Below are positions 26,578 through 34,632 of a stretch of 57,253 nucleotides of DNA, piece after piece. Source of the DNA: an uncultured Muribaculaceae bacterium (lineage in GTDB: Bacteria > Bacteroidota > Bacteroidia > Bacteroidales > Muribaculaceae); assembly GCA_910579105.1 (NCBI GenBank), contig CAJTRT010000013.1, positions 1-57,253 of the forward strand, read 5' to 3'. Below the pieces are notes generated by a model, which was not told the origin of the DNA, ran no database searches, and was given only the letters and a program-made list of their open reading frames with translations. A program made the translations under genes and the position numbers. Position 1 is the stretch's first letter; the number at the start of each line of letters is the position of its first letter.

Positions 26578-27723
26578 TCAGCCGCATGCCTGGCGGAGGA
26601 GTTTGCCGGAGAGGTAGCTCCGCAGCGGGATGTCGTAGAATCGGAGGGCAAGCCACGCCATGAGTATTATGCCGCAGAATAGCAGGCCGCAGACAGGCCA
26701 CGCCTGCGCGGGGCTGATTCCGTTGGCCCACACCCAGGCGTAGAAGAGGTACATGACCGGATAGTGGATTATGTAGACCGGGTAGGAGATTTGCCCGAGG
26801 AAGTCGCACGCGCGGGTCGAGAAATGGTCGGTGGTGGTGCCGCACGCCCCGATATAGACAATGGCGGGGAACAGGACGAGGGTGCAGGCGCAGTCGTACA
26901 CTCCGTTGAGAATCGAGGCTCCGCCGTCGGGGGTGACATAGGGGCAAGACATCAGCAGCGCTATCGCCGCGGCGCATATCCAGAACGCGCCCCGGATACT
27001 GACCCTGCGGAAGCGGCGCGACATAAGCAGCCCGGCGGAAAACGAGAAGCTGAGCCGCAGGAAGCCTCCGAGGAATCCGAGTCCGGCCATGCTCCAGCCC
27101 ATGCCTGCGTTGTAGGCTCCCGAGGCGTTGCACAGCACCACCGCTGCCAGGCCGATGCCTGAGACCGCGGTGACGGCCGCGAGTGCCCGTTTCGGCAGCC
27201 GGTGGAGGATCACGGCGTAGAGGATGCTGCCGATATATTCGAAGAATAGCGACCAGCTCGGTCCGTTGAGGGGAAACATCTCGCCGTTGCCGCGCACGTC
27301 GGCTCCCGCGCCGGGAAGCACCGGTATGAGGAACAGACCGAGCGCCAGCGCCACGAGCAGCTGGCCGATTGGTACCGGCGTGCCGTCCCACCTCACACTC
27401 CCCTGCAAGAGGTACGCGGCGGCTCCCAGAAGCACGCTGAGAACGACCATGGGGTGCAGCCTGATGACGCGGCGAAGCATGAAGCGCCCGGCTGTCATTC
27501 CGCGGCCCCAGCGCCCGTCGTAGGCGTAGCCGATGACGAATCCCGAGAGTACGAAGAAGAAATCGACGGCGAGGTATCCGTGGTTCATCATCTGGTCGAC
27601 GGGTGAGGTCGCGAACCCCTCGCCGAAATGGTATAGGATCACTAACACGGCGGCCACTCCGCGGAGGCCGTCAAGAAGTTCGTAGCGCGGTTTCGCCGCG
27701 GCGCGTGTCCCGAGTTTGACCAT
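26578..27723 (-). CDS. Acyltransferase family 3 membrane protein
   Basis: Inner-membrane O-acyltransferase of the type that modifies surface polysaccharides or lipids. The typical N-terminus YELLDGLRGVAAVLVILYHF with the conserved His in VILYHF is present (residues 14-33), followed by about ten hydrophobic helices. An Arg-rich loop (RFMLRRVIRLHP) near residue 85 is a family hallmark. Length 381 aa is normal. No glycan gene cluster lies beside it, so the acceptor cannot be inferred. A TACCTTTG box at 27781-27774 on the minus strand may be its -7 element. No secretion or periplasmic SGNH domain is fused. Confidence 0.88.
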   Translation of the reverse strand: MVKLGTRAAAKPRYELLDGLRGVAAVLVILYHFGEGFATSPVDQMMNHGYLAVDFFFVLSGFVIGYAYDGRWGRGMTAGRFMLRRVIRLHPMVVLSVLLGAAAYLLQGSVRWDGTPVPIGQLLVALALGLFLIPVLPGAGADVRGNGEMFPLNGPSWSLFFEYIGSILYAVILHRLPKRALAAVTAVSGIGLAAVVLCNASGAYNAGMGWSMAGLGFLGGFLRLSFSFSAGLLMSRRFRRVSIRGAFWICAAAIALLMSCPYVTPDGGASILNGVYDCACTLVLFPAIVYIGACGTTTDHFSTRACDFLGQISYPVYIIHYPVMYLFYAWVWANGISPAQAWPVCGLLFCGIILMAWLALRFYDIPLRSYLSGKLLRQACG

Positions 27724-27790
27724 TAATTAAGATGCTATATTTGTAATATGCCTGGTATGATTTACGGCGGGGGCAAAGGTAATGAAAATA

Positions 27791-27816
27791 TCCGACAACC
27801 TATATAGTTGCCGGAT
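27791..27816 (-). terminator. Hairpin downstream of the cupin gene
   Basis: On the minus strand TCCGGCAAC pairs with GTTGTCGGA (one G-T pair) around an eight-base loop and is followed by TATTTTC. It lies 41 bp beyond the stop of the cupin gene. Confidence 0.55.
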
Positions 27817-27857
27817 ATGTACATCCATGCCGGTGATCGGTTTTCCGGATTCAGCGT

Positions 27858-28268
27858 TCAGAGGAGCGAGGTGCGTTCTGTGATTTCGGCGTCAGTCATA
27901 GTGTAGCCTTTCAGGGAGCCGTCGGCGGCCTGGACGCATATGTAGGTCATAGGCCCTTCCGGGGCGCTTCTTAGGTTGCGGTCGCAGCCGGGGGATACGC
28001 GGACCACGGAGCCTTCCTCCACGTCGAAAACCTCGTCGTCGACCTGGAAGCGTCCTTTGCCGGAAAGTATCACATAATTTTCCTCGTTGGCCTTGTGGCT
28101 GTGGAAGAAGGGAACCGACTCTCCGGCGGGGAGTGTGCCGAACGAGATTTCGCAGGATGTGGCGCCGGTGGCGTCTTTGACGAACTGCTTGCCCTCGAAG
28201 CCGCGCAGCCGGCCTACCGAGGCGTGGGCGAATTTTTCGCCTTTGTTGATGGTTTTGGTGTCGCTCAT
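27858..28268 (-). CDS. Cupin-domain protein
   Basis: 136-residue single-domain cupin, cytosolic. The metal-binding motif is intact: a glycine in PAGESVPF, then HSH and Glu in NEENYVIL (residues about 62-72), with the second conserved motif around EEGSVVRVSPGCDRNL. Small cupins of this kind may be dioxygenases, isomerases or binding proteins. It is divergent from an HxlR regulator, with shared regulatory sequence between them. HxlR proteins often control detoxifying enzymes for quinones or electrophiles, so a role in redox or aromatic-compound stress is a reasonable inference but is not shown by this sequence. Confidence 0.88.
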   Translation of the reverse strand: MSDTKTINKGEKFAHASVGRLRGFEGKQFVKDATGATSCEISFGTLPAGESVPFFHSHKANEENYVILSGKGRFQVDDEVFDVEEGSVVRVSPGCDRNLRSAPEGPMTYICVQAADGSLKGYTMTDAEITERTSLL

Positions 28269-28330
28269 AATTGAAAGTATGATGATGTTTGTTATCTTCG
28301 CGTCGGAAAGCCGCTTTCTTTACGATAGTG

Positions 28331-28361
28331 CGAAGTTAGTTCTAATTTTATTGATACGCAA
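28331..28361 (-). promoter_or_regulatory. Promoter of the cupin gene
   Basis: On the minus strand TTG at 28361-28359, a 20-bp spacer, then TAACTTCG at 28338-28331 (one mismatch to TAnnTTTG). The operator-like palindromes at 28366-28398 lie immediately upstream. Confidence 0.5.
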
Positions 28362-28365
28362 GAAC

Positions 28366-28398
28366 TTACCTAAACGTAAGGCGGTTACCGCAGAGTAA
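28366..28398. promoter_or_regulatory. Two tandem TTAC-N6-GTAA palindromes, candidate HxlR operators
   Basis: TTAC-N6-GTAA occurs at 28366-28379 and again at 28385-28398, offset by 19 bp, or nearly two helical turns. They sit between the cupin promoter and the HxlR start codon, where a dimeric winged-helix regulator would be expected to bind. Confidence 0.55.
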
Positions 28399-28410
28399 CT
28401 TTTTTTGAAT

Positions 28411-28782
28411 ATGAGCGATTTGTGTGTGCGGGAAAATTTGAAAAAATACGGCGACACGGGATCCTGCCCGGTGCGCAACACGATTTCCCGTTTCTCAGGC
28501 AAGTGGGGCATACTCGTCCTGTGCGTTATCGAAGATGCCCCTTCCATTCGTTTCAACGCCATAGGCCGGGTGATTCCAGACATATCCCCCAAGGCTCTGG
28601 CTGCCACGCTAAGAACGCTTGAAGCCGACGGGCTTGTGAGGCGCGAGGTGTTTCCCGAGGTTCCTCCGAGGGTGGAATACCGCCTTACCGACAAGGGGCT
28701 TTCGCTGATGCCGATACTCAGGTCGCTTGTCGCCTGGGCGCTTGCCAACGGCAGTGAGAGGGGCCGGGAAAAGTCAGTCTGA
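28411..28782 (+). CDS. HxlR-family transcriptional regulator
   Basis: 123-residue winged-helix regulator, the DNA-binding subunit of a homodimer. The HxlR signature is present: GSCPVRNTISRFSGKWGILVL near residue 17, the recognition region SPKALAATLRTLEADGLV and the wing VEYRLTDKGLSL. Cys5 and Cys19 lie at the N-terminus, where YodB/HypR-type members carry a redox-sensing cysteine, so thiol-based sensing is plausible. ATG 28411 is used; a TTG two codons upstream is in frame. It is divergent from the cupin gene, and its 3' end overlaps the convergent gene at 28774 by nine bases. Confidence 0.93.
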   Translation: MSDLCVRENLKKYGDTGSCPVRNTISRFSGKWGILVLCVIEDAPSIRFNAIGRVIPDISPKALAATLRTLEADGLVRREVFPEVPPRVEYRLTDKGLSLMPILRSLVAWALANGSERGREKSV

Positions 28783-29106
28783 GTCGAGCCATTGGGCGAA
28801 GTGCCGGCGGGTGGCGAGGTAGCCTGGATCGGCGGCGTGGCGGTAGGCTTCGCGTTCGAAAGATATGTCGAGGTAGGCGCGGTAGGAATCGCCGCGGCGG
28901 CGCGCAAGGCGGTAAAGCCATTCGGCGACATACAGCATGTAGAACGGGATGTAGAGGAGCTCGCGCATCTGGCGGGTGTGGATTGCCTCGTGGTTCATCA
29001 CCTCCGGGGTCAGTGGCATGTCAGGCTTTGCGAAGAGCACGCCGAAAAGGTTGATTGCCCCGAACTTCCGGCCTAAGGGCAGTAGGGTGTTGCGTATTAC
29101 TTTCAT
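28774..29106 (-). CDS. Small HExxH-like protein, 110 aa
   Basis: Unknown protein. The sequence HEAIHTRQMRELLYIPFY (from about residue 39) contains an HExxH-type zinc motif, as in small metallopeptidases, although no downstream third ligand can be assigned safely. A hydrophobic stretch (LLYIPFYMLYVAEWLY) directly follows the motif, and the C-terminal FEREAYRHAADPGYL could supply a Glu ligand. There is no signal peptide. The gene overlaps the 3' end of the convergent HxlR gene by nine bases. Similar short ORFs exist in other Bacteroidales as conserved hypotheticals, as far as I recall; peptidase activity is not established. Confidence 0.68.
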   Translation of the reverse strand: MKVIRNTLLPLGRKFGAINLFGVLFAKPDMPLTPEVMNHEAIHTRQMRELLYIPFYMLYVAEWLYRLARRRGDSYRAYLDISFEREAYRHAADPGYLATRRHFAQWLDSD

Positions 29107-29161
29107 CGGACGGAGTGAGGGGCGCTGTGCCCCGGATATGGCGGATGGCTCCAGGTATGGG

Positions 29162-29202
29162 AAACCCCGCCAGGCCGCTGTCTGCCGGCGCCGGCGGGGT
29201 TT
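29162..29202 (-). terminator. Terminator of the ompH/bamA operon
   Basis: AAACCCCGCC at 29162-29171 pairs perfectly with GGCGGGGTTT at 29193-29202. It lies 26 bp beyond the stop of the second ompH gene and, being symmetrical with A/T ends, may act on both strands. Confidence 0.75.
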
Positions 29203-29227
29203 ATGGTTGGGTTGTGTTCAGACCGGG

Positions 29228-29761
29228 TTATTTCGCGGCGGGCGCGGCGGGAGTGTCCTTCACGCCGAGCTTGGTCTTTACAAGCGGGGTGACGTCGGTG
29301 ACGTCGGTGCTGGTGTAGGCCGCGGCTCCCTCGGGGAAGATCATGAGATAGCCGTTCTCGGCGCCAACGGCCTTGATGGCGTTCATCATCTTTTCCTGGA
29401 TTGGCTGCATGAGCTGGGCCTGCTGGCGCTGGATGTCCTGCTGGGCGGTCTGCGCGAACTGCTGGGCCTTCTTGTCGAGTTCCTGGATGTCCTGCATGCG
29501 GCGCTCCTTGATGGATTGGAGTGTCTGGGGGTCTTTTTCAAGTTCCTGGTATTCGGCGAACTTCTTTTGAAGCTCCTCGTTTATTTTGGCGTATTCGCTC
29601 TCGTAGGTCTTGGATGCTTCGGCGAGCTTGGTCTGCGCCTCGGCGAACTCGGCCATGTTGGGGAGGATTGCCTCTACGTCAACTACTCCGAATTTGGGAG
29701 CCTGCGCCCAGGCGCAGAAGGGAAGGGCCACTACCAGGGCCAGGAGGATTTTTTTGATCAT
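29228..29761 (-). CDS. ompH: OmpH/Skp-family periplasmic chaperone (second copy)
   Basis: 177-residue periplasmic chaperone for outer-membrane proteins. The signal peptide ends near residue 19 (Ala-Trp-Ala-Gln). The mature part is a long coiled coil (about residues 35-130, EAQTKLAEASKTYESEYAKI, QQDIQRQQAQLM), giving the tentacles of the Skp trimer, followed by the short beta region that forms the trimer body. It is the distal gene of a pair of paralogues, 61 bp after the first copy, and the last gene before the operon terminator. Paired skp copies downstream of bamA are common in Bacteroidales. Confidence 0.93.
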   Translation of the reverse strand: MIKKILLALVVALPFCAWAQAPKFGVVDVEAILPNMAEFAEAQTKLAEASKTYESEYAKINEELQKKFAEYQELEKDPQTLQSIKERRMQDIQELDKKAQQFAQTAQQDIQRQQAQLMQPIQEKMMNAIKAVGAENGYLMIFPEGAAAYTSTDVTDVTPLVKTKLGVKDTPAAPAAK

Positions 29762-29822
29762 TTCTTTGGTCTATTATTGTTTTGTTATATTATTTGCTGG
29801 AATCAGGTTGTGAGACAGCGTC

Positions 29823-30338
29823 TTAGTTGGCGTATCCGAGTTTCGCCAGTACTTCGTTGCTTACGTCGATGCGGGGCGAGGCGTAGACGATGTTGGCCGA
29901 CGAGGCGCGGTCGAAAATCGCCTGGTAGCCGCGCTCCTCGGAGACTTTCTTGACGGCGTTGTAAACGTCGTCCTGTATGGGTTTCATCAGGGTCTGGCGT
30001 TTCTTGTACAGCTCCCCTTCGGGACCGAAGTACTTGTATCGCAGCTGGGTGGCTTCCTCTTCCTTGGCGACGATTTCCTGCTCGCGCTTCTTTACCTGCT
30101 CCTCGGTGAGGAACACCTTGTCGGAGAGGTACTGCTTGTACATGGAATCGGCCTCCTTGCTGACGGCCTCGACTTCCTTCTGCCATCGCTGCGATAGCTG
30201 GTTGAGCTGTTCGTTGGCCATCTCGTAGGCGGGGACGTTTTTCAGGATGTACTCCATATCGACCAGGGCGAACTTCTGCGCCTGCGACGCGGCGGCGCAC
30301 CCAATGAGGAGCATCAGGGAGAGCAGTATTTTCTTCAT
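29823..30338 (-). CDS. ompH: OmpH/Skp-family periplasmic chaperone (first copy)
   Basis: 171-residue paralogue of the following gene. The signal peptide ends near residue 20 (Ser-Gln-Ala-Gln), then comes ALVDMEYILKNVPAY, the family start of the mature protein, a coiled coil (residues 36-110) and a C-terminal body strand with FDRASSANIVYASP. It holds unfolded outer-membrane proteins in transit to BamA, encoded 128 bp upstream on the same strand. The two copies have clearly diverged, which suggests heterotrimers or different clients; that is inference. Confidence 0.93.
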   Translation of the reverse strand: MKKILLSLMLLIGCAAASQAQKFALVDMEYILKNVPAYEMANEQLNQLSQRWQKEVEAVSKEADSMYKQYLSDKVFLTEEQVKKREQEIVAKEEEATQLRYKYFGPEGELYKKRQTLMKPIQDDVYNAVKKVSEERGYQAIFDRASSANIVYASPRIDVSNEVLAKLGYAN

Positions 30339-30466
30339 AATCGTTGTTTCTGTTTCAGTCCGCCCGTGGCGGCGCTGCTTAAATTGTCATTATCTATCAA
30401 TTAAGACAAATAACCGGGCGAAAGGTTTAAGGATTCAGCCGGTGTGCCGCGTCGCGGCGCTATCCG

Positions 30467-33121
30467 TCAGAATTCCTGGCCGAGGATGAAGTGGAAGTGG
30501 GATCCACCCTTCTGGCCGAACACCTCGTCGAAGCCGTAGGCCCAGTCGATACCCATCATGCCGACCATCGGAAGGAAGATGCGCACGCCGAAGCCTGCCG
30601 AGCGCTTGAACGAGAAGGGCGAGAAGTCCTTGACGCGGGTCCAGGCGTTACCACCCTCGACGAAGGCCAGGCCGTAGATGGTGGTGGAGGGCTGGAGGAG
30701 GAAGGGGAAGTGCAGCTCGAGGCCGAAGCGGGTGTATGCATAGCCTTCGCGTCCCCAGGGGGTCAGCGAGCCGTTCTCATAGCCTCGGAGGGCGATGGTC
30801 TCCGTGGCGTAGGTGTAGGAGCCGCTCATGCCGTCGCCGCCGACATAGAAGGTCTCGAACGGCGATCGGAGCCACTTGTTGTAGCTGCCGAGGAGGCCGA
30901 TGTCGGCGCGTGTCATCAGCACCAGGGTCCATTTGCCGTCCGGGTCGGTGAGCGGGGTGTAGGTGCGCGACTTGAAGCGCAGCTTCCAGTACTCGATCCA
31001 CTTGTAAAGCTCTTTTTTCGACTGCGTCGTGTTGCTCTTGTAGAGCTTTTCCCAGTCTTTCTTCCCGGAGAAGAGGGATGCCGGCGGCGTGAGCTGCAGG
31101 TTGAGCGAGAAGGTGGAGCCGCGGCGGGTGTAGAGCGGGTTGTCTATTGAGTTGCGGGCGAGCGTGAGGCCGAGCACGAGGGCGTTCGACACGCCGTTGT
31201 TCATATAGTAGAGGTATTCCCAGTTTTTGAGGTAGTACCAGTTGTATGTCAGCTCGGTGGTGAAGGTGAAGTAGTCGTCGGGCCAGTTGAGGCGCTTGCC
31301 GAAGCCCACTGTCACGCCGGCCATCTGCAAGACTTTGTTGGGGTCGTAGGCGTTCTCGATCGACTGCTGGTAGTAGTCGTTGTAGTTCGAGCCGTAGCCG
31401 TAACCGTAGCCATAGCCCCCGTAGCCGCTGTAAAGATAGGGGTTTGACCAGTTGCTGTTGTAGTATGAGGAGTTCACGCCTGTCTGGCGGGAGTAGTAGG
31501 CTGACACCGACAGGGAGTTGGGCCGCTTTCCGCCGAACCAGGGATCGAGGAACGAGACGGAGTACATCTGGTAGTAGCGGGCGTTGGTCTGCGCCGATAT
31601 TGTGAAGGTCTGCCCCTCGCCTTGCGGGATGATTCCGCGGTATGTGCTGGGGTGGAAGAGGTTCTTGATCGAGAAGTTGGTGAATTTGAGCGCCAGTTTG
31701 CCGATGATGCCGGTCTGGCCCCATCCGAGCGAGAACTCGATCTGGTCGTTCGACTTCGATTCGAGGTTGAAGGCTATGTCGACCGTGCCGTTCTCCTCGT
31801 TCGGCTGTATGTCGGGCTGCATGTTCTCGGGGTTGAAGTGGCCGGTCTGGGCGATTTCGCGCAGTGAGCGCATTACGTCGTTCTTGCTGAAAAGCTCGCC
31901 GGGCTTGACGCGTAGGTCGCGGCGCACGACTTTCTCGTAAAGGCGGTCGTTGCCGGTGATGGCCACCTTGTTGATGCGTGCCTGGGGGCCTTCGAACATG
32001 CGCAGCTCCAGGTCGATCGAGTCTCCCTTGATATTTTTCTCGATGGGTACGAGCTGGAAGAATAGATAGCCGCGGTCCATGTACGCTCCCGAGACGGCGT
32101 CCTCGTCCTCCTGGAGGCGTTTTTTGAGTTTCTTCTGGTTGTAGACGTCGCCTGGCTCCATGCCGAGCACATAGTTGAGCTGGTCGGTGTTGTAGATGGT
32201 GTTGCCTACCCAGTTGATGTCTTTGATGTAGTATTTCTTGCCTTCGTCGATGTCGATGTAGACGTCTACCTTGTTCTCGTTGTAGGGGACTACGGAATCA
32301 GCGACGATCTTGGCGTCGCGGTAGCCCAGCTCGTTGTATTTCTCGATGATGCGGTCGAGGTCGGCCTCGTAGTCCTCCTGGACGAACTTCTTCTGCGAGA
32401 AGAGTTTGAGCAGGTTGCTTCCCTCGTTGGTCTTCTTGATGACGCGTTTCAGCTTGAAGTCGGAAAGGACCTCGTTGCCGGAGAGGTATATCTTGTGGAC
32501 CTTCACTTTCGCGTGCTTGTCGACGGCGATGGTGACGATCATCTCGTTCTTGCTGCTGAGGTCTTCGTCGAGGGTGATTTTGACAGTCGCGTTGCCGAAG
32601 CCCTTGTCGGCGAAGTATTTCTTTGTGATGTCGGTGGCCCGGTTGACGATGTTCTGTGTTATCTGGTTGCCCTTCATCAGCTGGAGGCGTTTCTGGAGGT
32701 CGTCGCGCTCGCCTTTCTTCATTCCGGCGTATTTCACTTCCGAGATGCGGGGCTGTGTGCGTAGGTTGAGGCGGAGCCACACCTTGTCGCCGGCGATTTT
32801 CTCCACGACCACCTGGGCCTGGGCGAAAAGCCCCTGGCGCATCAGGCGCTTGACTGCGGTGGTGATGTCGTTGCCGGGAATCTCCACGCGGTCGCCGAGT
32901 TTGAGGCCGGAGTATCCCAGCACGATGTAGTCTTCGTAGTTGTCGGCTCCTGTGACGCTCAGTCCGGCGATCTCGTAGGTCGACGGGAGCGCCGTGTAGA
33001 CCACCGGCGGGTTGTATATCGTGTCGACGCGTTCCTGGGCTGCCCCGGCGGGAGCGGCGAGCATGAGCATGGTCGCGAGTAACGTTAGGATCGTGATGTT
33101 GCGCATCGTGATGTATCGCAT
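30467..33121 (-). CDS. bamA: Outer-membrane assembly factor BamA
   Basis: Central component of the beta-barrel assembly machine. The signal peptide ends near residue 28 (Ala-Gly-Ala-Ala). Five POTRA domains fill about residues 45-435, including VKVHKIYLSGNEVL and RINKVAITGNDRL, each the entry strand of a POTRA unit. The 16-stranded barrel follows from FSLGWGQTGI (about 475) to the final Gly-Gln-Glu-Phe. The lid-loop hallmark VRGF/IRGY type is seen as ALRGYENGS near residue 782. A Gly/Tyr-repeat insertion lies near residues 560-580. ATG 33106 (MRNITILT) is an equally good start, five residues shorter. Confidence 0.96.
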   Translation of the reverse strand: MRYITMRNITILTLLATMLMLAAPAGAAQERVDTIYNPPVVYTALPSTYEIAGLSVTGADNYEDYIVLGYSGLKLGDRVEIPGNDITTAVKRLMRQGLFAQAQVVVEKIAGDKVWLRLNLRTQPRISEVKYAGMKKGERDDLQKRLQLMKGNQITQNIVNRATDITKKYFADKGFGNATVKITLDEDLSSKNEMIVTIAVDKHAKVKVHKIYLSGNEVLSDFKLKRVIKKTNEGSNLLKLFSQKKFVQEDYEADLDRIIEKYNELGYRDAKIVADSVVPYNENKVDVYIDIDEGKKYYIKDINWVGNTIYNTDQLNYVLGMEPGDVYNQKKLKKRLQEDEDAVSGAYMDRGYLFFQLVPIEKNIKGDSIDLELRMFEGPQARINKVAITGNDRLYEKVVRRDLRVKPGELFSKNDVMRSLREIAQTGHFNPENMQPDIQPNEENGTVDIAFNLESKSNDQIEFSLGWGQTGIIGKLALKFTNFSIKNLFHPSTYRGIIPQGEGQTFTISAQTNARYYQMYSVSFLDPWFGGKRPNSLSVSAYYSRQTGVNSSYYNSNWSNPYLYSGYGGYGYGYGYGSNYNDYYQQSIENAYDPNKVLQMAGVTVGFGKRLNWPDDYFTFTTELTYNWYYLKNWEYLYYMNNGVSNALVLGLTLARNSIDNPLYTRRGSTFSLNLQLTPPASLFSGKKDWEKLYKSNTTQSKKELYKWIEYWKLRFKSRTYTPLTDPDGKWTLVLMTRADIGLLGSYNKWLRSPFETFYVGGDGMSGSYTYATETIALRGYENGSLTPWGREGYAYTRFGLELHFPFLLQPSTTIYGLAFVEGGNAWTRVKDFSPFSFKRSAGFGVRIFLPMVGMMGIDWAYGFDEVFGQKGGSHFHFILGQEF

Positions 33122-33164
33122 AATGTATCTCTTCGGGCGGATGTGTTGAATGGGTCGCGGGGGG

Positions 33165-33962
33165 TCAGCTTTCCCCGGCTATCTGTTCGCTTGTCATGCC
33201 GAAGCGTCTTTCCCGGCTCTGGAAGCGGATTATGGCGTTGATGAAGTCTTCTTTGGAATAGTCGGGCCAGAATTTGTCTGTCACGTCGATTTCCGAGTAG
33301 GCTATCTCCCAGAGGAGGAAGTTGCTTACGCGCATGTCGCCCCCGGTTCTGATCAGCAGGTCCGGGTCCTGCGCGGGGAGCGAGGCGGTCGAAAGCCGCG
33401 AGGCGAGCGCTTTCTCGTCGATCTCGGCCGGGTCGAGCTTTCCGGCCGCGGCGTCGGCCGCGAGCAGCCTGGCGGCGTTTGCCAGGTCCCAGCGTCCCGA
33501 GTAGCTGAGGGCGAGGTTGAGCACCAGCCCTGTGCAGCGGGATGTCGCGTCGAAGCAGCCTTGCAGGCGGCGCCTGGGGTCGGCGGGCATGCGGTCGAAG
33601 TCGCCGATCATGCGCAGGCGGACGTTGTTCTTCACCAGGTCGGCGGTCTCGCGCTCGATGGCTATGCCTATGAGGTGCATGAGCGCGTCTACCTCGGCCT
33701 GGGGACGGTTCCAGTTCTCTGTCGAGAAAGCATAGAGTGTCAGGCACTTCACACCTGTCTCAGACGCGATCTCGGTGATTCTGCGCACGGTGTTGACCCC
33801 CTCGACGTGCCCTTCCGAGCGGTCGAGGCCGCGGGCCTTGGCCCAGCGTCCGTTCCCGTCCATGATTATGGCTACATGGGCGGGCACTCTGTCGGGGTCT
33901 ATCTTGTCGAGAAGGTGTTTCACTGTTTCTGTGGTTCTAAGCGGTTGGTTCTCAGTCGACAT
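33165..33962 (-). CDS. uppS: Isoprenyl transferase (undecaprenyl diphosphate synthase)
   Basis: Cis-prenyltransferase that makes undecaprenyl diphosphate, the lipid carrier for peptidoglycan and surface glycans. The catalytic Asp lies in IIMDGNGRWA (near residue 31), followed by GHVEGVNTVRRI and LTLYAFSTENWNRP. The C-terminal DLLIRTGGDMRVSNFLLW motif and the FWPDYSKEDF end are typical. Length 265 aa. It overlaps the preceding DUF6089 gene by 11 bases and precedes bamA by 43 bp, an arrangement conserved in Bacteroidota. Confidence 0.96.
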   Translation of the reverse strand: MSTENQPLRTTETVKHLLDKIDPDRVPAHVAIIMDGNGRWAKARGLDRSEGHVEGVNTVRRITEIASETGVKCLTLYAFSTENWNRPQAEVDALMHLIGIAIERETADLVKNNVRLRMIGDFDRMPADPRRRLQGCFDATSRCTGLVLNLALSYSGRWDLANAARLLAADAAAGKLDPAEIDEKALASRLSTASLPAQDPDLLIRTGGDMRVSNFLLWEIAYSEIDVTDKFWPDYSKEDFINAIIRFQSRERRFGMTSEQIAGES

Positions 33963-34632
33963 AATGGCACGTTTCGCATCGTTTGCCGAACTCGTAGGTG
34001 AGAGATATGGATATGTCGGAGTACCAGTCGGTATTCCTTGCGAAAGAGGTCTTTATCTGGTGTAGGTCGGCCAGTGGGCCGTCCATGTGGTCGTTGAACA
34101 CCTTGGTGATGGAAAATTCAAGGCCGAGGTTGAGGCGCTCGCGCAGCTTGTATTTGACACCGAACGCCATGGGGATGTTGAAGCCGACGGCGGTCTGCCC
34201 CCCGCAACTCGCGAGGGAGACCCCTATGCCGGCGGCGAGATAAGGGCTTATGCGTTTGAGCTGCTTGTATGTCTCGCCGATGCCGTAGGGGAGGAAGTTG
34301 AACTCGACCCTTCCTCCGAGGTCGTAGACGGTGGATTTGAAGTCGTAGACGGCGCCCCCGGGGAGCACGTCGTCCATCCCCTTGGTGTCGCCGCTGAGCC
34401 CCATCACGTTGAAGAGGGCACGTACGGCCCAGCGCACGTCGGGCAGGTAGCGGAACGAAACGCCGCCGGCGAAGCCCGGATGGGAGAATATGTTGCTGGA
34501 AGCGTCGCCCGCGTAGCCCGACATGCCGATCTGGCCGCCGATGTCGAATCGGTAGCTTTCTTCCTGGGCCGATGCGCGCTGGGCGGCGAAAGCCAGGAAT
34601 AACGGCATTATGAGCAGCAGGAGGCGTTTCAC
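33952..34632 (-). CDS. DUF6089-type outer-membrane beta-barrel protein
   Basis: 226-residue exported protein starting with GTG at 34632, whose codon overlaps the TGA of the preceding gene (GTGA), so translation is coupled. The signal peptide ends near residue 23 (Arg-Ala-Ser-Ala-Gln). The mature part looks like an eight-stranded barrel with many Gly/Tyr strand turns (DIGGQIGMSGYAGDAS, LYKQLKRISPYLAAGIG type). DUF6089 proteins precede uppS and bamA in many Bacteroidota, which implies a role in outer-membrane biogenesis, though the function is not known. An upstream ATG at 34740 is in frame but lies inside the other gene and encodes no signal peptide. Confidence 0.8.
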   Translation of the reverse strand: MKRLLLLIMPLFLAFAAQRASAQEESYRFDIGGQIGMSGYAGDASSNIFSHPGFAGGVSFRYLPDVRWAVRALFNVMGLSGDTKGMDDVLPGGAVYDFKSTVYDLGGRVEFNFLPYGIGETYKQLKRISPYLAAGIGVSLASCGGQTAVGFNIPMAFGVKYKLRERLNLGLEFSITKVFNDHMDGPLADLHQIKTSFARNTDWYSDISISLTYEFGKRCETCHYVD

